A stretch of DNA of 64,000 nucleotides. Origin: Gemmatimonadota bacterium (GTDB taxonomy: Bacteria > Gemmatimonadota > Gemmatimonadetes > Gemmatimonadales > GWC2-71-9). Under the pieces are notes generated by a model. That model did no database searches and was not told the origin of the DNA. It saw nothing but the letters and a program-made list of their open reading frames with translations. Of this stretch, positions 49,811 to 57,077 are shown piece by piece (position 1 is the first letter of the stretch; the number at the start of each line of letters is the position of its first letter). The stretch covers positions 1 to 64,000 of the forward strand of contig JANYLJ010000002.1 of assembly GCA_025357945.1 (NCBI GenBank). The letters are read 5' to 3'. A program made the translations under genes and the position numbers.

Positions 49811-50380
49811 ATGCTCGAAGAATTGCTCGAGGCCTGCCGGCGGAACGACTTGGAGCGGGTACAATCGCTCGTCGCCGCCGACCCCACATTGCTGACCCGC
49901 CAAGCTGCCACCGGCGAGACTCCGTTGCTGACGGCGCTCTATCACCGCAGCAGGGAGACCGCGTCGTGGCTTGGTGGTCAAGGCTGGTCGCGGACCGCGT
50001 TCGAGGCGGCCGCGGTGAATGACGTCGACCGCCTGCGTGACATCCTTGCGGCAGATCCGGCGGCGGCCGATACCTATTCCGTTGACGGTTGGACGCCATT
50101 GCACCTCGCTGCCTTTTTCGGCTCGGCGCAGGCCGCCGACCTGCTTCTCTCTCACGGCGCCGATCACCGGCGCATTGCCAGGAACACCGTGGCCAACACC
50201 CCGTTACATGCGGCCCTTGCCGCCAAACACCTGCCGCTCGTGGAGCGACTCCTCGACGCCGGCGCCGACCCCCTCATCGAGTGCGAGGGCCACACACCAC
50301 TCGCGATCGCCGAGGCCGGAGGATTCGACGCCGGTGCGGCGCTGGTGCGAGCGGCATTGGCGCGGGGAGTGACGCAGTGA
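49811..50380 (+). CDS. ankyrin-repeat protein
   Basis: The 189-residue cytoplasmic protein consists almost wholly of ankyrin repeats. Clear units are VDGWTPLHLAAFFGSAQAADLLLSHGADHR, NTPLHAALAAKHLPLVERLLDAGADPL and ECEGHTPLAIAEAGGFDAGAALVRAAL; the two N-terminal repeats are more diverged. Ankyrin stacks bind proteins. Its stop codon overlaps the GTG start of rho by 4 nt, so the protein is made with Rho and may modulate it (inference). No signal peptide is present. Confidence 0.92.
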   Translation: MLEELLEACRRNDLERVQSLVAADPTLLTRQAATGETPLLTALYHRSRETASWLGGQGWSRTAFEAAAVNDVDRLRDILAADPAAADTYSVDGWTPLHLAAFFGSAQAADLLLSHGADHRRIARNTVANTPLHAALAAKHLPLVERLLDAGADPLIECEGHTPLAIAEAGGFDAGAALVRAALARGVTQ

Positions 50381-51696
50381 ATCAGCCGGGCGGTGGGAAT
50401 GGCGGCGGCGGCAATCGCGGTGGTGGCGATGGTGGCGGTGGCGCTGGCGGTGGTCGGCCCCATCGCCGGCGTGGCGGGCGTGGCCGTGGACGGAGGCCGG
50501 GCGGCGGGCCCGGGAACACCGGTGGCGGGAATGATGGCGTCGGGGAGGGCGGCGGTACCACCGCCCTGCAGATGCCCCGCACACCGGCGGACAACGGCCA
50601 GCGCATCGCGGTCGAAGGAGTGCTGGAGCTATCGGATCGGAGCGGCGGGTTCCTGCGCCTGCGGTCGGCGAGCTACCTGCCGAGCGATGGTGACGTTCAC
50701 GTTCAGCCGGGTGTTATCGCGAAGTACAGCCTCCGCGCCGGGGATGAAATCACCGGCATGGCGTTTCCGCCACGCGGTGGCCGCGGGCCGTCACTCGAGT
50801 CGGTGACCACAATCTTTGGCCGCGACCCCGCCGCCATCGAAGGGCGCCCCGACTTCGCCCGGCTGCCAGCCACCCACCCGACCGAGATGTTGCGGCTGAC
50901 CGCACCTGGGCCGCTCGCGCGTGGCGCCGATCCGACCGCCGCGATCGTGGACCTGATGGTACCCCTCGGCAAGGGACAACGCGCCCTGCTTGTTGCGCCA
51001 GCGAAGGCAGGGAAGACGACGCTGCTGACGGCGATCGCGCGCGGCATCATCACGCACCAGCCCGACGCCACCGTGTACATCCTGCTGGCCGATGAGCGCC
51101 CCGAAGAAGTGACCGAGATGGAGATGGCGAACGCCGGTGAGGTGATCGCGTCGAGTTTCGATCACGGTGCCGATCGACATGTTGCGATTTCGGAGATGAC
51201 GCTTGAGCGCGCCCGGCGCCGCGTCGAACTCGGCGAAGACGTGGTGATCATTCTCGACTCGCTGACGCGCCTCGCCCGGGCATACAACACGATCGACAAG
51301 GGATCGGGGCGCACGCTTTCGGGCGGCATCGGCGCGGAAGCGCTGGAGCGGCCAAAGCGGTTCTTCGGCAGCGCGCGAGCGGTGGACCCACGGGTCGGCA
51401 AGGGATCGCTGACGATCATCGCCACCGCGCTCAAGGACACCGGCTCCAAGGCCGACGAAGTCATTTTCGAGGAGTTCAAGGGGACCGGCAACGCCGAGAT
51501 CGTGCTGAGCCGCGAACTGGCGGATCGGCGGGTGTTTCCGGCGATCGATGTCGCGGCGAGCGGGACGCGGCGCGAAGAACTGTTGCTCGATCCGATCTCG
51601 CTCAAACGATCGCACGAGATGCGTGCGGCCACGGCGGGCCTCCCGACGGTGAAGCAGATCGAGGTGGTGCGGGAGTTGTTGCAGCGGGGCGTCTAG
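50377..51696 (+). CDS. rho: transcription termination factor Rho
   Basis: Rho is a hexameric RNA helicase that ends transcription at unstructured C-rich RNA. The 439-residue protein starts at a GTG inside the ankyrin stop. It has a long Gly/Arg-rich N-terminus (residues 1-55, with RPHRRRGGRGRGRRPGG). An RNA-binding OB/CSD domain follows (EGVLELSDRSGGFLRLRSASYLPSDGDVHVQPGVIAKYSLRAGD). The ATPase core has Walker A APAKAGKTT, Walker B VVIILDSLTRLARAYN, an R-loop KGSGRTLSGGI and the closing RVFPAIDVAASGTRREELL. The Gly/Arg segment replaces the usual N-terminal helical domain, a feature of several high-GC lineages. Its stop interlocks with that of the Rieske gene. Confidence 0.96.
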   Translation: MNQPGGGNGGGGNRGGGDGGGGAGGGRPHRRRGGRGRGRRPGGGPGNTGGGNDGVGEGGGTTALQMPRTPADNGQRIAVEGVLELSDRSGGFLRLRSASYLPSDGDVHVQPGVIAKYSLRAGDEITGMAFPPRGGRGPSLESVTTIFGRDPAAIEGRPDFARLPATHPTEMLRLTAPGPLARGADPTAAIVDLMVPLGKGQRALLVAPAKAGKTTLLTAIARGIITHQPDATVYILLADERPEEVTEMEMANAGEVIASSFDHGADRHVAISEMTLERARRRVELGEDVVIILDSLTRLARAYNTIDKGSGRTLSGGIGAEALERPKRFFGSARAVDPRVGKGSLTIIATALKDTGSKADEVIFEEFKGTGNAEIVLSRELADRRVFPAIDVAASGTRREELLLDPISLKRSHEMRAATAGLPTVKQIEVVRELLQRGV

Positions 51697-52769
51697 GTCA
51701 AATACTCGTGCAGCAGGGAGTGGAAGTGGTGGACGCCATTTTCCCGCGTCGGCGAATACCTGCCCCGGTCATATGAGCGCGACCGCAGGTTCTTCTGTAC
51801 CTGCTCGCAGATTTCGATGTCCTCCGCCTGAATCTCATCACTGAACGCCATCAACTTCGACCAGGTGGGATCGGTCGTCACATCGGCGGGTGGCTGGTTG
51901 GCGTACCACTCGAATACCACTTCGCACGCGTCGTGACCTCGCGGGATGACGATGTTCGTCTGCATCTGTCCCAGATAGACGTTGAGCATCAGGTTGGGGA
52001 AGATCCAGTAGTACTGCGCCTCTTCGCCCGCAGTGCCGGCCTGGTACTTCCGGTCACCGCCACGCCCGGCGCGGATCGGGGCGTGCTGGAGCGAGTAGTA
52101 GCGGTGCAACTCGACCTGGTACTGGTCGTAGTCGAGTTCCCTGTGGAGCGACGGATGCACCACCGGGATGTGATAGCCTTCGAGATAGTTATCGACGTAC
52201 GCCTTCCAGTTGCAGGCGACAATCCACGACTTCCGACCGACATAGCGCATGCTGGCTACGGCGAACTTTGCGCTGCGCTCACTGATGTCGTCGAAGAAGT
52301 GTCCGAGCGGCGGCGCCTGCATGTCCAGGTTGGCGAGGACGAGCGGCCCCCAGGTGGCAACCTGCACCGGCATCAGGTGCATCGCGTCCGCGGTGAAGTC
52401 GCAGGCCGTTTCCATTTCGGGCGCCCGTAGCAGCGAACCATTCAGCCGATAGGTCCAGCCGTGGTAGCGGCATTGCAGCGTCTGGCGCCGGCCAGCGCCC
52501 TGGGCCACCGGACCCGCGCGGTGCAGGCAGATGTTGTGAAACCCGCGCAGCGTCTCGCCGTCACGTACTACGACGATCGCTTCTGGCCCGATGTCGGCCG
52601 TGACATACTGGCCGGACTCGGCCAATTGATCGACACGCCCGACCAGTTGCCAGGTGCGGCCGAAGATCTTCTCCTCTTCACGTGCGAGCCAGGCGGGATC
52701 AGTATAGAGCCGAGCGGGGATGGTCGACGCGAAGTGGATGTCGGGGTTGAATGGGAAGGTCAGAGTCAT
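51693..52769 (-). CDS. Rieske-type ring-hydroxylating oxygenase, alpha subunit
   Basis: This is the oxygenase component of a two- or three-part non-haem iron system acting on an aromatic or quaternary-amine substrate. From the ATG at 52769 it has 358 residues. The Rieske [2Fe-2S] site is CLHRAG ... CRYHGWTY. The catalytic domain has the iron ligands in NYLEGYHIPVVHPSL (two His), with a likely Asp or Glu nearer the C-terminus. The sequence is of the carnitine/choline monooxygenase-like subgroup by general pattern, but the substrate is uncertain. The 70-residue lipoprotein gene ends 4 nt upstream on the same strand. No reductase gene is adjacent. Confidence 0.92.
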   Translation of the reverse strand: MTLTFPFNPDIHFASTIPARLYTDPAWLAREEEKIFGRTWQLVGRVDQLAESGQYVTADIGPEAIVVVRDGETLRGFHNICLHRAGPVAQGAGRRQTLQCRYHGWTYRLNGSLLRAPEMETACDFTADAMHLMPVQVATWGPLVLANLDMQAPPLGHFFDDISERSAKFAVASMRYVGRKSWIVACNWKAYVDNYLEGYHIPVVHPSLHRELDYDQYQVELHRYYSLQHAPIRAGRGGDRKYQAGTAGEEAQYYWIFPNLMLNVYLGQMQTNIVIPRGHDACEVVFEWYANQPPADVTTDPTWSKLMAFSDEIQAEDIEICEQVQKNLRSRSYDRGRYSPTRENGVHHFHSLLHEYLT

Positions 52770-52773
52770 CGCG

Positions 52774-52986
52774 TTACGGCCGCGACGCAGAGTCCAGCCG
52801 GGTGTTTCGAGCCGTCTGAGAATCCGCCAGACGCATCGCGCCGCGGACGCCGGTGGCACCGGGGAGCTTGGTAGCTCCGATTACGCTGTCATGCTGGCGC
52901 TGCGTGAGTGGCGTGGGTTTCGGCCTGGAATCGCCGCACGCCGCCAGCAGGCACGCGGCCATGACGATCGCCGGCCATCGATGCAT
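52774..52986 (-). CDS. small lipoprotein, unknown function
   Basis: The 70-residue protein has a textbook lipoprotein signal (IVMAACLLAACGDS, Cys at the lipobox) and a strong AAGGAGGGG ribosome-binding site before its ATG. The mature 54 residues contain the compact segment VIGATKLPGATGVRGAMRLADSQTAR. No family is recognised. It is 4 nt upstream of the Rieske oxygenase gene and so very probably co-expressed with it. Confidence 0.75.
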   Translation of the reverse strand: MHRWPAIVMAACLLAACGDSRPKPTPLTQRQHDSVIGATKLPGATGVRGAMRLADSQTARNTRLDSASRP

Positions 52987-53015
52987 TTCCCCTCCTTCGA
53001 GTTGCCAGCGGTTGC

Positions 53016-53189
53016 TCAGAACTCGCGCCGCTTCATTTCCTTGAACATGTGCTTGCGTTCTTCATCTTCTGCCGACTCCGGTGTACGCGTGGCGCGCAAC
53101 GTCGGGTCGACGAACCGATCCTTCTTGGTCTTCTGCAGCGGCTGGCCAGACACCTTGCGAATCAGCTTCTCGAGCTTCTTGTCCTTCAT
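53016..53189 (-). CDS. small charged protein, unknown function
   Basis: The 57-residue protein (MKDKKLEKLIRKVSGQPL ... HMFKEMKRREF) is rich in Lys, Arg and Glu, with no Cys and no membrane segment, and has a GGAG box before the ATG. It lies in a row of minus-strand genes, 57 nt after the FAD oxidoreductase. It could be a small nucleic-acid- or ribosome-associated protein, but nothing shows this directly. The frame is short, so the call rests on ribosome-binding site, composition and position. Confidence 0.6.
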   Translation of the reverse strand: MKDKKLEKLIRKVSGQPLQKTKKDRFVDPTLRATRTPESAEDEERKHMFKEMKRREF

Positions 53190-53246
53190 GCCACAACTCC
53201 TTTGGGGACGGCGTAACGTGACAGGGAGGCGGGACGGGAGCAAGGG

Positions 53247-54359
53247 TTAGCGGAGTTCGCTGAGCAGTTCCGACCTGCCTTGAACCGCGAGCTGGGCGAC
53301 CCCCCGGCCGCACAACGCGCCCAACACGTTGCCGGTGCCGTTGTAGCCGCCGATCGCCCATACGCCCGGCCGGACCTCCTCGACGATCGGCAGGCCGCTT
53401 GTCGAGTAGCCAACCACCCCGGCCCACCGGTGGGTGATCGGCGCCGTGACGTGCAATCGTTCGCGGAGGATCATCTCGAGGCCCATCTGCAAGTCGTCGG
53501 TGACCACGGCGGCATCGGTCCATTCCACGTCGCCAGCACGGTCGCGTAATCCGCCGAGGGCGATACGCCGGTCCGGCAGCTGCTGCCAGTACTCGTAGCC
53601 CCATCGCTGGTAGACGGGTCGAGGGAGGTCGATGTTGAGCGCCGGCGCGGTGGCGAGCATCTGCAATCGTGCGCTGCGCACTCTCGCCCCGAGCTCCGGC
53701 AGTACCATGTCGAGGCGCCCATCGACCGCGACGACAACACGCCGGCAGCGGACCGTGCCCTGCTCCGTCCGGACCCGATCGCCGCGAATCTCCACGGCGG
53801 CAGAACGTTCGAACAATTGCGCACCGTCTGCCGAAACGCGCTCGGCCAACAGGCGACAACGCAGCAATGGATTGAAGGCGCCGTCGGTCGGGATCAGGAT
53901 GCCACGCCCCTCGGGACCATCATACGGCTCACCAGGAAGTCCATCCGCGCACATCAACGCGAGCTGCTCGGCGCAATCGGCGAGCTCCGCGTCATCATCG
54001 GCGATGCGCAACGACCCGACGCGCCGAATCGCCTGCGGCGTCTCCTCGGTCATCCGATCCAGCTCGGCCAGGGTGCGCCGGTACACAGCGCACACTCGTT
54101 CCCGTCCGAACTTCGCCGCGGCCTGGTGGTAGAAGGACGGTAATCCGGCAAGCAAGAAGCCACCGTTGCTTCCGGCCGCGCCACCGCCGATCGACGTGGC
54201 ATCGAGGCCGACGACGCGCTGCCCAAGCCGCAGCATTTCGGCGATACATGACAGCCCCGACCCGCCGAGGCCGACGACGCAGACGTCCGCGTCGAGGTCG
54301 CCGCGTAGCGCGGGAAGCGGCGACCAGGTACCGTCCTCCCATACGGGTCCGCTATTCAC
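53247..54359 (-). CDS. FAD-dependent oxidoreductase, DAO family
   Basis: This amine or amino-acid oxidase-like flavoprotein has 370 residues. The dinucleotide-binding motif is VCVVGLGGSGLSCIAEMLRLGQRVVGLDA at residues 27-55, with GGGAAGSNGGFLLAG as the second FAD contact. The C-terminal PIVEEVRPGVWAIGGYNGTGNVLGALCGRGVAQL is the DAO signature. A substrate such as glycine, sarcosine or another N-methyl amine is typical of the family, and the sequence does not decide between them. It is divergent from the aldo/keto reductase at 54609 and followed by the small charged protein. Confidence 0.92.
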   Translation of the reverse strand: MNSGPVWEDGTWSPLPALRGDLDADVCVVGLGGSGLSCIAEMLRLGQRVVGLDATSIGGGAAGSNGGFLLAGLPSFYHQAAAKFGRERVCAVYRRTLAELDRMTEETPQAIRRVGSLRIADDDAELADCAEQLALMCADGLPGEPYDGPEGRGILIPTDGAFNPLLRCRLLAERVSADGAQLFERSAAVEIRGDRVRTEQGTVRCRRVVVAVDGRLDMVLPELGARVRSARLQMLATAPALNIDLPRPVYQRWGYEYWQQLPDRRIALGGLRDRAGDVEWTDAAVVTDDLQMGLEMILRERLHVTAPITHRWAGVVGYSTSGLPIVEEVRPGVWAIGGYNGTGNVLGALCGRGVAQLAVQGRSELLSELR

Positions 54360-54608
54360 GGCGACTCAGCACGATCAACAGCATGTTGCCGACGGTGCGC
54401 TCGACGGTGCGCCGCGTTGCTTGTCCGACGGCGTGTTGACGACCCCGCGAGGAGGCGACGGTGCACCACTCCGGGAGCCACCATGACCGTGACGACCGAG
54501 TCGGGCCGTTGCCCCGCTAGCGGTACAGCCATTCCCGTCACGCTCAAGGTGAGGTACACTAGGCTTGGTCGCCACATCGTCGCCCCCTTTCGGCCCCACA
54601 GGATCATC

Positions 54609-55589
54609 ATGCAATACACGCAACTCGGCAAGACTGGCCTCACCGTGTCCCGCGTCTGTCTCGGCTGCATGAACTTTGGCGACCCGAAATGGCGCGCGTA
54701 CATCATGGACCGGGCCGCGGCAAAGCCGTACTTCGTGCGCGCACTCGAAGCCGGCATCAACTTCTTCGATACCGCCGACATGTACTCGCTTGGCGCCAGC
54801 GAGGAGGTCACCGGCCACTGGCTGCGCGATCTCGCTAACCGCGACGAGGTTGTGATCGCTACCAAGGTGCATTTCCCGATGACCGATCGACCAAACATGG
54901 GCGGCCTGTCGCGCAAGCACATCGTGCAAGCCTGTGAGGCGTCACTCAAGCGGCTCGGCATCGAGACGATCGACCTGTATCAGATTCACCGGTTCGATCC
55001 GAGAACACCGATCGAGGAAACCCTCGCCGCGTTAGACCTGCTCATCCAGCAGGGCAAGGTGCGCTACATCGGCGCCAGTGCCGGATACGCCTGGCAGTTT
55101 GCGCAGGCACTCCATGCGTCGGACAAGAACGGCTGGGCGCGATTCGTGTCGATGCAGAACCACTACAACCTGCTCTACCGCGAAGAAGAGCGGGAAATGA
55201 TGCCGCTGTGCCGACAGGAAGGGATCGGCGTGATCCCGTTTTCGCCACTCGCGCGCGGGCTCCTGGCGCGCGCCGAACGGCCGTGGGACAAGGGCGCGCA
55301 GCAGACGGCGCGATCGGGGAGCGACAGCTACGTGACGGAACGATACGATTCGCCAAACGATCCTGACGTGCTCGCAGGGCTGCGGGCGGTCGCCGCAGCA
55401 CGGGGCGAGTCACCGGCCGAGGTGGCGCTGGCGTGGCTGCTCGGACGGCCGGGTGTCACGGCGCCGATCGTTGGCGCAACCAAGATGGCACATCTCGATA
55501 CGGCGATCCGGGCACTGGACATTACGCTGACCGCGGAGGAAGTGGCCGCGCTGGAGGCGCCGTATCAGCCCCATGCGGTGCGGCACTGA
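54609..55589 (+). CDS. aldo/keto reductase
   Basis: This NADPH-dependent carbonyl reductase has a TIM-barrel fold. The 326-residue protein starts MQYTQLGKTGLTVSRVCLGCMNFGDP, typical of the YghZ/AKR13-like group. The catalytic tetrad is visible: Asp and Tyr in FFDTADMYSLGASEE, Lys in VVIATKVHF and His in LYQIHRFDP. The NADPH-binding end is GRPGVTAPIVGATKMAHL. A longer frame upstream (from 54417) has no family match and is ignored. It is convergent with the methyltransferase gene that ends at 55596. Confidence 0.95.
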   Translation: MQYTQLGKTGLTVSRVCLGCMNFGDPKWRAYIMDRAAAKPYFVRALEAGINFFDTADMYSLGASEEVTGHWLRDLANRDEVVIATKVHFPMTDRPNMGGLSRKHIVQACEASLKRLGIETIDLYQIHRFDPRTPIEETLAALDLLIQQGKVRYIGASAGYAWQFAQALHASDKNGWARFVSMQNHYNLLYREEEREMMPLCRQEGIGVIPFSPLARGLLARAERPWDKGAQQTARSGSDSYVTERYDSPNDPDVLAGLRAVAAARGESPAEVALAWLLGRPGVTAPIVGATKMAHLDTAIRALDITLTAEEVAALEAPYQPHAVRH

Positions 55590-55595
55590 AAAACG

Positions 55596-56417
55596 CTAGG
55601 TCGTTCCCGACGCAACGACAAACTCACCGGGCACCTGGTAGCCCTCGCCATGCTTCCACTCCGCGATAGAGTCGAGATACTCGCGGTGGGCGGCGTCGCG
55701 CGAGGCGTCATCGAAGCGTGAGTAGGCAAGTGCCACCGGTCCGCCAGCAAACACAGCCCCGCAGGCATCGTCACCGGATTCGTAGTTGAGCGTGGTGGCA
55801 ATCCGTTCCAGCACAACGTCGTTGAACCCGCCTTGCGTCATCGCCATACGGAGCGCATCGCCGCCGCCAAGCTGGAAAAACATCGGGCACACTTCGGACT
55901 GTACGAAGTGATCGACGATCGAGAAGATCTCTGCCCAACCACAGCTACTGCGGGCGCCCCAGATCGCGACGACGGCGCGGCCGCCCGGCTTGAGCGCGCG
56001 GTGCATCTCGCGAATCGCCGCAAAGGGATCGGGGACATACATCAATCCAAGGGCACAGAGTGCCACGTCGAAGGACGCCTCGGGCACGCCGAGTGCCTCT
56101 GCGTCGGCACGCTTCGTGGCGATGTTGGGAAGCCCCTGTTGGTCTGCTGTCTCCTTCAAGCGGGTGACCATCACCTCTGAAATGTCGGTCGCCAGGACGT
56201 TGCCACCTGGCCCAACGGCTCGTGCGGCTGGAAAGGTGACCAATCCGGTGCCGCAAGCGACCTCGATCACCCGTTCGCCGCGCTTGAGGGCGGCGAGTTC
56301 GAGGAGGCGGGCCTGGGCCGGCGCAAGTTGCGTCTGCCAGAACTGCTCGTAGTGATCGGCGGCCTTGTCCCAGCCATAGCGCTGCACCCGGAGCTGAAAC
56401 CGCGCGTCGAGCGTCAT
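55596..56417 (-). CDS. class I SAM-dependent methyltransferase (UbiE-like)
   Basis: The 273-residue SAM methyltransferase has motif I VIEVACGTGLVTFPAARAVG, motif II SFDVALCALGLMYVPDP and motif III ALKPGGRAVVAIWG, a layout like UbiE/COQ5 or arsenite-type class-I enzymes. The N-terminus WDKAADHYEQFWQTQLAPAQ also fits. The ATG overlaps the OsmC stop (ATGA), so the two are coupled. The substrate is unknown; a small molecule or lipid quinone-like compound is the usual kind. Confidence 0.92.
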   Translation of the reverse strand: MTLDARFQLRVQRYGWDKAADHYEQFWQTQLAPAQARLLELAALKRGERVIEVACGTGLVTFPAARAVGPGGNVLATDISEVMVTRLKETADQQGLPNIATKRADAEALGVPEASFDVALCALGLMYVPDPFAAIREMHRALKPGGRAVVAIWGARSSCGWAEIFSIVDHFVQSEVCPMFFQLGGGDALRMAMTQGGFNDVVLERIATTLNYESGDDACGAVFAGGPVALAYSRFDDASRDAAHREYLDSIAEWKHGEGYQVPGEFVVASGTT

Positions 56418-56935
56418 GTTGCCGCTCCGTTGATCTGCACGACGCGTTGCAGGTCGTTCGCGCGGGCGAAGACGTCGCGGTACGGACTGTATTTGTCGCC
56501 GGCGTCGATCACCCGCAGCACGTCCGCCTCCGGCGCGGGCGATTCGATCTTCACGGTGTAGCGGACCTGGGTGTAGCCGGGGAAGACGTCGTCGGAGACG
56601 CCCAGTTCGCCGCGAGCGTCGTAGTCGGCAGCCACCTCGACCTCGAGCGTGGTGAGCGGCACGCCAAGTCGCGCCGCCCACATGCTGTACCCGATCGCGA
56701 GACACGAGGCGAGCGCTCCGCGACCGAAGGTGCCCGGACCGGGTCCGGCGTTGTTGCCGCCGGACTTCTCGCCCATGCCGACCGTAAGCTTCCAGGCGCC
56801 GTCCTCGATTTCGCACTCAAGACCGGGTCGCAGCCGTGCCCTCGTTCGGCCAGTGTGCACGCCCAGGGACGGGCGGAACTCGACGGCCTTGGCGTTCCGT
56901 TCGAGGATTTCGCGGAGGCGGTGCTGGTCGTCCAT
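56414..56935 (-). CDS. OsmC-family protein lacking the second cysteine
   Basis: OsmC/Ohr proteins reduce peroxides with two cysteines on a dimer. This 173-residue member, from the ATG at 56935 with GAGG upstream, keeps one Cys at GALASCLAIGYSMWAARLGV. Where the family normally has a second Cys near the C-terminus (KCPVH-like), it reads GDKYSPYRDVF. It may therefore act by a one-Cys route or as a binding protein. An alternative TTG start 21 codons upstream is possible. It is translationally coupled to the methyltransferase. Confidence 0.83.
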   Translation of the reverse strand: MDDQHRLREILERNAKAVEFRPSLGVHTGRTRARLRPGLECEIEDGAWKLTVGMGEKSGGNNAGPGPGTFGRGALASCLAIGYSMWAARLGVPLTTLEVEVAADYDARGELGVSDDVFPGYTQVRYTVKIESPAPEADVLRVIDAGDKYSPYRDVFARANDLQRVVQINGAAT

Positions 56936-57077
56936 GGGTGCCTCGACTGGCGGGAGATTTCCGGGTCTGAGTATGCCGTGTTTCGAAGTCTCGGACAAGT
57001 TGGATCGTGTCGGGGGACCTCGGCGAGGCTCCCGCTCCCATCGGCGATTCGGTCGAGGACGGGCGAGTGATTGTTGG

